Source of the DNA: Nocardia sp. NBC_01503 | GTDB lineage: Bacteria > Actinomycetota > Actinomycetes > Mycobacteriales > Mycobacteriaceae | Direction of reading: 5' to 3' | Length of the DNA stretch: 64,000 nt | NCBI RefSeq assembly: GCF_036327755.1 | Contig: NZ_CP109596.1 | Coordinates: 4,216,001-4,280,000, forward strand | In this document: positions 43,784 through 52,167 of the stretch, one piece after another | Numbering within the stretch: the first letter of the stretch is position 1 | Layout of the letters: every line of letters starts with the position of its first letter | Program-made: the position numbers and the translations under genes | Notes under the pieces: generated by a model | What the model was told of the DNA's origin: nothing | The model's input: only the letters and a program-made list of their open reading frames with translations | The model's database searches: none

Positions 43784-44359
43784 TCAGACTCGAACGAAAG
43801 CGGGTGGACCACGGGTCCGGAAGGCATCGGCCGCGAGCACACGCAGCACGACCCGATCGCGATACGCGATCGGCAACCGCGGCGGTCCGGTCAGGACCGG
43901 CAGTGCGATGGGTACGGGCAGCGCCCAATCCAGCACTGTGCTGGCTATCCGATAGGCGGCCTCGGCTCCGAGAATCAATACCGCGGCAACACCGGCGGCG
44001 CAGACGTGCGCGGCCAGCATGGCCGGGCTCCACATGGAGGCGTGGTGATGGTGCTGCCCGCTGCTGCCAGGTGACCCCCACATCATGCTGAAGTGGCCGA
44101 GCAACTGCCCGCCGATCAGCGCGACCACGAGTCCGAGCCGGGTGGTGCGCAGCGCGCCGATACCGGCGACCAGCGCACCCACCGCCGCCGAGGCGGCGAC
44201 CAGCAGCGTCAGCGCACTGGATTCCAAGGGCGCGGCCCCGGAGATCCAACCGTGCGCGGCGACCGCCAGCGCCCCGGAAATCGAACCGGCCGACCCACCG
44301 CGCAATACCGCAGCATCACTGCGGATATGCGCCGTGGACCGGCCGGACTCGAAACTCAC
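43784..44359 (-). CDS. Membrane protein with His cluster, upstream of the PepSY gene
   Basis: 191 residues with four or five hydrophobic helices. Between them lies a loop GSSGQHHHHASMWSPAM with four consecutive histidines and two methionines, a likely metal site. No named domain recognised. The gene precedes the PepSY gene by 34 bases and follows the acyl-CoA synthetase by 65, so it is co-transcribed with at least the PepSY gene. A copper or haem connection is inference. Confidence 0.7.
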   Translation of the reverse strand: MSFESGRSTAHIRSDAAVLRGGSAGSISGALAVAAHGWISGAAPLESSALTLLVAASAAVGALVAGIGALRTTRLGLVVALIGGQLLGHFSMMWGSPGSSGQHHHHASMWSPAMLAAHVCAAGVAAVLILGAEAAYRIASTVLDWALPVPIALPVLTGPPRLPIAYRDRVVLRVLAADAFRTRGPPAFVRV

Positions 44360-44424
44360 GCGCTGATAATAGCCGAGAATGCGGGGCCGATTCTCCGCCC
44401 CGGCATACTCGCCGCCATCCGGAA

Positions 44425-46086
44425 TTACTCGGTGGGAACACTCATTTCGATGAGCGGCTTGCGCAACAGCTTGCCGGTGGCATTGCGCGGGAGTTCATCG
44501 AGGAAGATCACCTCGCGCGGCACCTTGTAGCGCGCCAGGTTCTCCTTCACATAATCCTTGAGCTCCTGCACATCGCGCTTGGAGTCCGGACCCGGAACCA
44601 CAATGGCGCGCAGCCGCTTTCCGAAGTCGCGGTCCTCGACGCCGACCACGGCCGCCTCGAGCACATCGGGGCGGTTGGAGAGCAGGTTCTCCACCTCCTG
44701 CGGGAAGACGTTCTCGCCGCCGGAGATGATCATGTCGTCATCGCGTCCATCGATGAACAGCAGGCCGTCGGTGTCGAAGTGCCCGACATCGCCGCTGGAC
44801 ATGAGCCCGTCCACATACTCCTTGGTGCGCCCGTCGGTGTACTGCTTGAACGAGTGCCCGTTCTCGATGAAGATCGTGCCGGTCACATTCGGCGCGGAGA
44901 TGCGCTTGCGGTTCTCGTCGTACAGCGCGATGCGGATACCGACCGGAGCCTTACCCGCGGTGGTCGGCGCCTTACGCAGTTCGGACGGGGTGGCCACGGT
45001 CATGACCGCGCACTCGGTGGAGCCGTACACGTTGTAGAGCGAATCGCCGAAGTAGTCCAGCGTGCGGGTGACCACATCCGGCGGGATGGCCGATCCGGCG
45101 GCGAAGAGCACCCGCAGCGTCTCGGACGGCTGATACTTCGCGAGGATCTCGGGCGGCAGATCCAGAATGCGCTGCAGCATGGTCGGGACGACGGTCAGGC
45201 CCTGCGCCCGGAACTTCTGGATATTGGCCAGGGTGGTCTCGGGATCGAATCGCCGCTGCTGGAATACGACTCGATTGCCCAGCGCGATGGAGATGGTGAA
45301 CTGCGAGAGCCCGGTGGCGTGGAAGATCGGCGCGGCCATCACCACGGTGCTGTTGCGCGGCATGGGAATTCGATCCAGGAACTGCGCGGTGATGAAGGGG
45401 CTGACCTTATCGCGGGGCGCGCCCTTCGGGGTGCCGGTGGTGCCGCTGGTCAGAATGACCATGCCGCCCGGCTTCTCGGGCGGAGCCAGCGCCGCGGTGG
45501 ACTGCCCGGCCGCCACCGAATCGATGGTGGGAATGGACGGGTCGGCATTGTCCTTCTCATCCACCCAGGTCAGGATGCGCGGGATGTCCTCGGGAATGGC
45601 GCTCATGAGATCGAAGAACTCGCTGTCGTGCAGCACCGCCTTGACCTTCTCGCGCGCCGCCACATCCGCGAACTGAGGCTTGGCGAAACCGGTGTTCATC
45701 AGCACCGCGCGCACGCCGAGCTTGCCGGCGGCGACCAGAGTGAGCACCATGCCGCGGTGATCACGGGCGAGTACGCCGATCACATCACCGGGATTCAAGC
45801 CCTGCGCCGCGAGTCCGCGCGCGAAAGCGGAGGACTGCTTGTCCAGCTGTTCGAAGGTCAACTCACCGCGCTCGTCGACGATCGCCGCCGATTTGGGATT
45901 GGTATTGGCGGCGTGCACGACCGCGCCCGCGAAGGGCCCGAACTTGAGCACATTGACCGCCGACCGCACCGCCTGATCCGGGCGCAGTGGATTGAACAAA
46001 CCCCCGCGCACCATGGCATTGACGCTGAGCGCCGCATCACCCGCTTTGCGAAGAACCGTGCCTGCCGACGGAAGGGCTAGTGACAT
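44425..46086 (-). CDS. Acyl-CoA synthetase (FadD2/FadD12-like), copy A
   Basis: 553 residues, ANL superfamily. ILTSGTTGTPKGAPR is the ATP loop, YGSTECAVMTVATP the A5 motif, GRDDDMIISGGENVFPQEVE the hinge region and PRNATGKLLRKPL holds the catalytic Lys. It activates fatty acids to acyl-CoA through acyl-AMP. The N-terminal LFNPLRPDQAVRSAVNVLKF resembles mycobacterial FadD12/FadD2. The next gene upstream is a close paralogue, so the pair arose by tandem duplication. Confidence 0.92.
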   Translation of the reverse strand: MSLALPSAGTVLRKAGDAALSVNAMVRGGLFNPLRPDQAVRSAVNVLKFGPFAGAVVHAANTNPKSAAIVDERGELTFEQLDKQSSAFARGLAAQGLNPGDVIGVLARDHRGMVLTLVAAGKLGVRAVLMNTGFAKPQFADVAAREKVKAVLHDSEFFDLMSAIPEDIPRILTWVDEKDNADPSIPTIDSVAAGQSTAALAPPEKPGGMVILTSGTTGTPKGAPRDKVSPFITAQFLDRIPMPRNSTVVMAAPIFHATGLSQFTISIALGNRVVFQQRRFDPETTLANIQKFRAQGLTVVPTMLQRILDLPPEILAKYQPSETLRVLFAAGSAIPPDVVTRTLDYFGDSLYNVYGSTECAVMTVATPSELRKAPTTAGKAPVGIRIALYDENRKRISAPNVTGTIFIENGHSFKQYTDGRTKEYVDGLMSSGDVGHFDTDGLLFIDGRDDDMIISGGENVFPQEVENLLSNRPDVLEAAVVGVEDRDFGKRLRAIVVPGPDSKRDVQELKDYVKENLARYKVPREVIFLDELPRNATGKLLRKPLIEMSVPTE

Positions 46087-46251
46087 GGGTACAACCTTCC
46101 GCGATCCCCTGCCGGACGAGTCGGCTGTCGGACCGCAACCTCGAGATCCAGTGCACTGCTAACCCTAGCAAGCACCCTCGCCGCGGATGTGGCTGAGGTC
46201 TCTGGTACCGCCGGTAGCGCATAAACCGCCCAGGTCGTGGCGCGGATGACA

Positions 46252-47910
46252 TCAGGGGTGAGCGGGCTCCTCGTACTCGACCAGTACCCGGCGCAGTAGT
46301 TTTCCGGTGGCATTGCGGGGGAGTTCATCGAGGAAGAAGACATCCCGGGGAACCTTGTAGCGAGCGAGATTGCCCTTGACATACGCCTTGATCTCGTCCG
46401 GCTCCGGCCGCTGCCCGGGTTCGGGCACGATGAAAGCCCGCAGCCGCTTACCGAATTCGACATCGTCCACGCCGACCACCGCCGCGTCGAAGATATCGGG
46501 GCGTTCCAGCAGCAGGTTCTCCACCTCCTGCGGGAAGACGTTCTCACCGCCGGAGACGATCATGTCGTCATCACGGCCGTCCACGAAAAGCAGTCCGCGA
46601 TCATCGAAGTGGCCGACATCGCCGCTGGACATATAGCCGTCGATGATCTGCTTATGCCGTCCGTCGGTATAGCCCTTGAACGGCGCACCGGAGCGAATGA
46701 AGATGCGGCCGGTGACATTCTTGGCCCGGATCCGCCTGCCGTCCTCATCGAAGAGCGCCACCTCGCAGGTGGTGGGGGAGCGGCCCGCGGTGCCCGGTGC
46801 GACGGCCAGATCCTCCGGCCGGGCGACGGTCGCGATGGCGCATTCGGTGGACCCGTACAGGTTGTAGAGCACCGGGCCGAACGCCTCGGCGGCGCGGATC
46901 GACAACTCCGGGGAGAGCGCCGAACCCGCGATCACAATCCCGCGCAGTGCCGAGATGTCGTACTTATCGCGAATCTCCTTGTCCAGCTCCACCATTCGAT
47001 GCAGCATGGTCGGCACCGCGACCAGCATGTCGGCGCGGTGCTCGGCGATCAGGGACAGCGTGCGCTCGGCGTCGAAACGGCGCGCCATCACCACCTTGTT
47101 GCCCAGGCCGGTGCCGACCAACCAGGTGGCGAGTCCGGTGCTGTGGAAGATCGGCGAGACGATGACCATGGTGCCCTGGGCGGGGAAGTCGATGCGGTCG
47201 ACCATCTGCACGGTGGCAAGTGGCGAGGTCTTGTCGCGGGGTGCGCCCTTGGGCAGACCGGTGGTGCCGCTGGTGAGGATGACGACCCCGCCCGGCTTCT
47301 TGGGGTTGGGCAGTGCGGCCTTGGCGTTCGCCGCGATCAAGGTGTCGAGTGTTGCTGTGCCGGAAGGTATTTCGGCATCGTCGTCGACCCAGGTGAGTAC
47401 CCGGGGCAGCTCGGCGGGCAGCGCGTCGAGCAGGCCGAGGAATTCGCTGTCGTGCAGTACCACCTTCACGTTCTCGCGCTCGCAGACCTGCGCGAACTGC
47501 GGTTTGGCGAAGCCGGTGTTCATCAGCGCGACACGGGCGCCCAGTTTGCCCGCCGCGACCATGGCGAGAATCAGGCCGCGATGATCTCGGGCGAGCAGGC
47601 CGATCACCGTGCCCGGGGTGACGCCCAGGCGCTGGAGTCCGCGCGCCACCGCGTTCGACTGCTCGTCCAGCTCCCGATAGGTCAGCTCACCGCGCTCATC
47701 GGCGATTCCGGGATTGTCCGGCCAGACCCGCGCGGCATGACGCAGGGCGGTGGCGGGTGGTCCGAAGACCTGTGATTCGTACATGGTGCGCAGTGTCTCC
47801 ACCGGCTTGCGCGGATCGGTGATTCCCTTGTCCCGCAAGGTTTTCAAGCCCCGGAGCGCCTCGGCGCCGTGGGTGATCCGGCGCTGTGCCGAATATAGAA
47901 CCGAGGCCAT
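46252..47910 (-). CDS. Acyl-CoA synthetase (FadD2/FadD12-like), copy B
   Basis: 552 residues, clearly related to copy A through long shared stretches (MNTGFAKPQFA, HDSEF, SSGDVGHFD, GGENVFPQEVENLL). ILTSGTTGLPKGAPR and PRNATGKLLRRVL carry the ATP and lysine motifs, so it is intact. ATG 47910 is chosen because GGAGG sits 8 bases upstream; GTG 47919 overlaps that site. It precedes copy A by 165 bases on the same strand. The two may differ in acyl chain preference. Confidence 0.92.
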   Translation of the reverse strand: MASVLYSAQRRITHGAEALRGLKTLRDKGITDPRKPVETLRTMYESQVFGPPATALRHAARVWPDNPGIADERGELTYRELDEQSNAVARGLQRLGVTPGTVIGLLARDHRGLILAMVAAGKLGARVALMNTGFAKPQFAQVCERENVKVVLHDSEFLGLLDALPAELPRVLTWVDDDAEIPSGTATLDTLIAANAKAALPNPKKPGGVVILTSGTTGLPKGAPRDKTSPLATVQMVDRIDFPAQGTMVIVSPIFHSTGLATWLVGTGLGNKVVMARRFDAERTLSLIAEHRADMLVAVPTMLHRMVELDKEIRDKYDISALRGIVIAGSALSPELSIRAAEAFGPVLYNLYGSTECAIATVARPEDLAVAPGTAGRSPTTCEVALFDEDGRRIRAKNVTGRIFIRSGAPFKGYTDGRHKQIIDGYMSSGDVGHFDDRGLLFVDGRDDDMIVSGGENVFPQEVENLLLERPDIFDAAVVGVDDVEFGKRLRAFIVPEPGQRPEPDEIKAYVKGNLARYKVPRDVFFLDELPRNATGKLLRRVLVEYEEPAHP

Positions 47911-48129
47911 CTCGACCACCTCCGAGAGAGTGTGCGGCCCACCACCTCGCGCGCGGCGGGTAGCGCCACGGTAACAGCGGTATGTGAGGGGCGTTACACA
48001 AATTCGGTCACATCAGTCATTTGCCGCATGTGTGCAGAACGCCCCGGGCTCTTCACCCTCCGGACACCCGCCGTACACGGGAGTCGATGAGGCTGCGGTG
48101 GCCCACTTTCCAGCTTGATGAGGTCCCCG

Positions 48130-48201
48130 ATGGAACTGCTCGAAGTTATCGCCAACATCTTCACCACGATCATGTCGCAGGCGAGCGGAAGCGCCGCCTA
48201 G
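48130..48201 (+). CDS. Possible 23-residue peptide gene
   Basis: ATG 48130 has TGAGGT five bases upstream and encodes MELLEVIANIFTTIMSQASG plus SAA before TAG. The peptide would form one amphipathic or membrane helix with no charge except the N-terminal acids. A good terminator hairpin follows 30 bases later, so a short transcript is likely. It stands in a 415-base gap between divergent/convergent genes. It might be a toxin-like, porin-like or signalling peptide, or a leader; only position and signals support it. Confidence 0.5.
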   Translation: MELLEVIANIFTTIMSQASGSAA

Positions 48202-48230
48202 TTCGAGGCGCATGCCCGACATATGACAGT

Positions 48231-48262
48231 GACGGCCCACCGGAGTGTTCCGGCGGGCCGTC
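48231..48262 (+). terminator. Terminator of the short peptide transcript
   Basis: GACGGCCCACCGG pairs with CCGGCGGGCCGTC around a six-base loop, one mismatch; CCCTGTTTC follows. It ends the short rightward transcript at 48.1 kb and may also act against the P450 operon from the other side. Confidence 0.68.
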
Positions 48263-48326
48263 CCTGTTTCACAGCCGTCACTCCTTACCCGGGGCCTGAC
48301 CAACCGGTAGATAGCCGAACGCCTGT

Positions 48327-49688
48327 TCATCGATCGACTCGGGTCTGTCGCCTGGTGATGATCATCGGTAGTCCGAAGCGCGGGCGCAGGGAGATGAGGG
48401 ACTGCTCCCGGACCGGGTGTCCGGGCTGGGGTTCGAGGTGGTAGCGCTGCAGGATCATGGCCACCGCCACCTGGATCTCCAGCTCCGCCAGGGGCGCTCC
48501 GATGCAGCGGCGCGCGCCGCCGCCGAAGGGGAAGTAGGTGTAGGGCAGGGGTTTCGGGCGGTCCGGTGCGAAGCGATCGGGATCGAAGGCATCGGGATCG
48601 GGCCAGTGCCGGGGATCGTGGTGGACGGTGTGGGAGCTGATGAAAAGCGTTGTGGCGGCCGGGATTCGGTAGCCGCCGATCTCTATCTCCCGGGTGGTCT
48701 CGCGCGGGAACATCGGAATCGGCGGGTGTAGCCGCAGTGCCTCGTCCACCACCTGCGAAAGATAGGGCAGGCGAGCGAGATCCGCCGCCTCCGGTGTGCG
48801 GTCGTCGAGCACTTGGTCGACCTCGGCGGCCAGGCGCGCGGCCACCTCGGGATGTGCGGCCAATTCGTGCAGGGTCCAGGCCAGACCGCAGCCGGTGGTC
48901 TCATGGCCCGCGAGCAGATAGGTCTTCAGTTCGTCGATGATCTGCCGCCGGGTCAGCGGGGCTCCCGTCGCCGGATCGATGGCGTCGAAGAGCCCGCCCA
49001 CCAAGCGATCCGGTGGTAGCCCGCCCTCCAGATGCGCCGTGATCAGGGAGCTTCCCACCCCGTCGAGCACCGCCTGGGTGTTGCGTACCCGCTGCCGTAC
49101 CGGCCCGGGTAGCCAGGTCGGTAGCAGCTGTTCCGGGCTGCCGGGGAACATGGCGGAGAGCACCTCTCGAATGGTCGGCACCACCTTCGTCGCCCGATCG
49201 CTCATATCGATACCGCAGAGCACCCGGGTGACCACCTCGAAGGCCAGCCGCATCATCTCCGGCACGATATCGACCGATTCACCCTGTGTTCCAGCGTCTT
49301 CCCAGCGCTGGAACATATCCCGCACCACCGCGGCGATGGTCGGCACATTGGGGCGTAGGTATCCCGCACGGAAGAAGGGTTGGCCCGCGGTGCGCAGGGT
49401 CCGCCACTGCTCACCATCGGTGGTCAGTGAACCTTTGCCGAAGAAGAGTTCGAAGCCACCGTAGACCTTGCCGCGTCGATAGGCTCCCGTCTTGTCGTGC
49501 AGCACCTGCGGAATCAGTGCCGGACCGGTGATCTGGTGCATGAGCTGCGGTCCGACCCGGAAACGGGCGATATCGCCGTATTCACGGTGCAGTTCGCGCA
49601 TGATGGCCGCGGCATCGGCGCGATAGCGGCGGACTCCGATGGGCAGGCGTGGGCCGGGTGCGATATCGGGTCTGGTCATATCGCTCAC
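48327..49688 (-). CDS. Cytochrome P450
   Basis: About 453 residues. AGHETTGCGLAW is the I-helix oxygen motif, ETTREIEIGGY near the ExxR region, and FPFGGGARRCIGAPLAELE contains the haem-ligand Cys. It is a soluble class I-type bacterial P450 needing ferredoxin partners. GTG 49688 overlaps the stop of the upstream FAD oxidoreductase as GTGA, so the two are translationally coupled; ATG 49679 is an alternative. The FAD enzyme suggests a joint modification of a lipid or sterol-like substrate. Confidence 0.9.
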   Translation of the reverse strand: MSDMTRPDIAPGPRLPIGVRRYRADAAAIMRELHREYGDIARFRVGPQLMHQITGPALIPQVLHDKTGAYRRGKVYGGFELFFGKGSLTTDGEQWRTLRTAGQPFFRAGYLRPNVPTIAAVVRDMFQRWEDAGTQGESVDIVPEMMRLAFEVVTRVLCGIDMSDRATKVVPTIREVLSAMFPGSPEQLLPTWLPGPVRQRVRNTQAVLDGVGSSLITAHLEGGLPPDRLVGGLFDAIDPATGAPLTRRQIIDELKTYLLAGHETTGCGLAWTLHELAAHPEVAARLAAEVDQVLDDRTPEAADLARLPYLSQVVDEALRLHPPIPMFPRETTREIEIGGYRIPAATTLFISSHTVHHDPRHWPDPDAFDPDRFAPDRPKPLPYTYFPFGGGARRCIGAPLAELEIQVAVAMILQRYHLEPQPGHPVREQSLISLRPRFGLPMIITRRQTRVDR

Positions 49689-51109
49689 CGCCCCCGCACG
49701 CACTTGTCGTAGAGATCGGGTAGTCGATCACCGGAGTCATAGGCGGCCTTCAACTTTCGGTAGGCGTCACCGCCGTACTGCGCCCAGAACTCCGCCTCGG
49801 TGTAGTGCGCGGTGGAGTACAGCGGCTTATGCCCGCCCAGTTCGGTGATCTTGCGCTCGATCAGCCGATTGTGATGATCGGCGGCCTGCCCGTGGCGCAG
49901 CGGTACCGGCCACCAGAAGCCGACGCTCACATACAGCTCCCGCGGTTCGATCGGGTACAGCAGCGCAGGTTCCCGCAATCGCATGGGACACAACCAGACC
50001 GGACTGATGCCGACCTCGCGCCGGAAGAACTCCAGGAACTCCGGCACCGTCGAGACCGGCAGATCGGCATCCTGGAGCACCCACTCCACCGGCCGCCCCA
50101 CCCCCGCCCGCACCCGGTCGGTGACCCCGCCGGCGCGGAACCACATCTGAAGCCGCCGCTGCACCGCGGCGGTGCGATACCGGCGCGGCCACACCCTGCG
50201 CAGTACCGGATTCTCCAGGCCGAAGAGTTTGGAGGTCCAGTACAGGTCGGTATCCCAGCGCCACAGGTAATCCCGGGTAGAGAGGTGGTCCTCCGAGCGC
50301 GTCCGAATGGAGTGGTAGTAGACGGCACCGCGCGTGTAGTCCGAGACGTACGGCGGTGCGTCGGTGAAGGTCGCGAGCACCAGATACAGTGCGCCGGAGT
50401 CGAAGTAGACCCCGTCCACGAAATCGACCGGCTGCCCCTCGAACTGCCGCTCGGCATCGACGCGCCGCAGTGCGGAGACCCACTCCCGGGCCGAGCTCAG
50501 CCGCACATGCCGCAGCCGCACATAGGGTTTCGCCGGTTCCAGCTCCACCCGCAGCCGTACCGCGTAGCCCAGTGAGCCGTACGAGTGCGCCATTCCGTGG
50601 AACAGATCGGAATGCTCATTGTCCCGCGTAGCGGTGAGCACCCGGCCGTCACCGGTGAGCACATCCATCTCGAGAATGCTGTCGTGCGGCAGTCCGGCCC
50701 GGAATGAGGAGGACTCCGCCCCGGTACCCGCCACCCCGCCGCCGATGGTGATGGTCTTGCAGTCCAGCACCACCGACGGCAGCATGCCGTGCGCGAGCGT
50801 GGCGTCGGCAATGGTCTCGTAGGTGGCCATACCCTGCACCTCGGCGATGCGCGCCACCGGATCGACGCGTAAAACCCCATCGAGCCCATGCACCGCGAGG
50901 CTCGCGCCCCGGTGCCGCTGCCGGGGCCTATACAGATTGGAGCTGCGCTTGGCCAACCGCACCGGCTGATCGGCGGGGAGTGCGGCGTACCGCCCCGCCA
51001 ACTCCGCGACGGCCCGTTGATGATCCGCCATACGCCGCTCATCCGCACTGCGCCGCCGACCCGCCTCCGGCCGACCATCCGGCCCCGCGCCGCGTTCTTC
51101 CTCCGCCAT
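49685..51109 (-). CDS. FAD-binding oxidoreductase, DHCR24/BfaA-like
   Basis: 474 residues. An N-terminal FAD_binding_4 domain (about 45-220) contains VRLAKRSSNLYRPR and ITIGGGVAGTGAESSSFRAG; the remainder follows delta-24-sterol reductase-like proteins. In mycobacteria the homologous BfaA/TmsA type enzyme reduces 10-methylene to 10-methyl fatty acids, paired with a methyltransferase. Here the partner gene is a P450 instead, with a 4-base coupled overlap. ATG 51109 is the start; the LuxR gene ends 112 bases upstream. Confidence 0.85.
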   Translation of the reverse strand: MAEEERGAGPDGRPEAGRRRSADERRMADHQRAVAELAGRYAALPADQPVRLAKRSSNLYRPRQRHRGASLAVHGLDGVLRVDPVARIAEVQGMATYETIADATLAHGMLPSVVLDCKTITIGGGVAGTGAESSSFRAGLPHDSILEMDVLTGDGRVLTATRDNEHSDLFHGMAHSYGSLGYAVRLRVELEPAKPYVRLRHVRLSSAREWVSALRRVDAERQFEGQPVDFVDGVYFDSGALYLVLATFTDAPPYVSDYTRGAVYYHSIRTRSEDHLSTRDYLWRWDTDLYWTSKLFGLENPVLRRVWPRRYRTAAVQRRLQMWFRAGGVTDRVRAGVGRPVEWVLQDADLPVSTVPEFLEFFRREVGISPVWLCPMRLREPALLYPIEPRELYVSVGFWWPVPLRHGQAADHHNRLIERKITELGGHKPLYSTAHYTEAEFWAQYGGDAYRKLKAAYDSGDRLPDLYDKCVRGR

Positions 51110-51221
51110 GTCGACCCCTCGTGCGTGCAGTCCGAGCGATGCGAATTCCGCACGCTCCCTTGACTTTCCACGGTATCGATGGAGGCTTCGAATATCGTCG
51201 GTCAATAGTGGAACTTTGCCA

Positions 51222-51887
51222 TCAACGACTGTTGAGCAGCCCGCTCGCATGCGCCAGCGCCACGGCCTGAAATGCCCGATCCAGCTCCAACTTCCGCAGC
51301 ATATGGTGAATATGCGATCGCACCGTCACCTCCGCCACCACCAGGCGTTCGGCAATCCCGCCGACCGTCATCCCACCCGCCAGCAGACTCAGCACCTGCA
51401 CCTCGCGAGCGGTCAGCACCGACCGCAGATCCACCTCCGACCGCACCGTCTCCGGCCGCTCGACGGGCATGAGATCGGCGAGCAATCGAGCGGTCACCGT
51501 CGGCGACAGCAGTGCGTTACCCGCCGCGACTTCCCTTATCCCATAGGCGATCTGCGCGGGCGGATCATCCTTCAGCAGAAACCCCCGCGCCCCGGCGCGC
51601 AGCGCGGCCGCCGCCCCATCCAGGCACCCCCGATGCGCCAGCACCAAGACCGGAACACCGGCCGCCAGCGACGTCTCCACCAACTCGCCCGACGCACACC
51701 CCGACGCCCCCGTGAGCGCCGAGGTATCCGCCACAATCACATTCGGCTCCAACTCCGACATGGCGGAGGCGGCCGTCGGCCCATCACTGAACTCCCCGAC
51801 CACCGCCATTCCCGCCTCTGCCCCCACCACCGCCCGCAACCCCACCCGGACCAGTGGTTCCCGCTCACACAAGAGCACGCGAATCAT
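51222..51887 (-). CDS. LuxR/NarL-type response regulator with atypical receiver
   Basis: 221 residues: receiver domain 1-120, LuxR HTH about 155-215 (LTAREVQVLSLLAGGM, IAERLVVAEVTVRSHIHHML). The phosphoacceptor Asp is D54 and Lys is K106. The acidic pair near the start is altered (CERE instead of xDDH) and the switch Thr/Ser is Ala84, so phosphorylation control may be weak or absent. No histidine kinase is adjacent. It precedes the FAD/P450 genes on the same strand and may be their activator. Confidence 0.88.
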   Translation of the reverse strand: MIRVLLCEREPLVRVGLRAVVGAEAGMAVVGEFSDGPTAASAMSELEPNVIVADTSALTGASGCASGELVETSLAAGVPVLVLAHRGCLDGAAAALRAGARGFLLKDDPPAQIAYGIREVAAGNALLSPTVTARLLADLMPVERPETVRSEVDLRSVLTAREVQVLSLLAGGMTVGGIAERLVVAEVTVRSHIHHMLRKLELDRAFQAVALAHASGLLNSR

Positions 51888-51990
51888 GCTGCGCCAGCCC
51901 TTCTTCCGCGACCCTGGACACTTACGCCCAGCATGACAGCACCCACCGACACTGATGATGTTTCAGGGCCTTGACCGCTGTATCTCTCCC

Positions 51991-52036
51991 ACCGACTGTC
52001 GCCCTGCTGGGCTGACCATCACTTGGTCTGATCGGT
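51991..52036 (+). ncRNA. Bridge RNA candidate region (nested hairpin core)
   Basis: ACCGA (51991) pairs with TCGGT (52032) and, inside it, GACCA (52014) pairs with TGGTC (52024) over TCACT. Further GC-rich palindromes continue to about 52160. In IS110-group elements the guide bridge RNA is transcribed from exactly this left non-coding part. I mark only the clearest fold; the full RNA would probably span most of 51970-52160. Confidence 0.4.
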
Positions 52037-52167
52037 AGTCAAGGCTCCCGCTCGCCGGCCGGGCGGACATGACTTAATAAGAGCCTGGCGAAGCCTCATC
52101 AATGTCCTGTCTGCTCGCCCGACCGGCGTCGACCCACCGAAGTCGTTACGGGAAGGCAGTATCAAGC

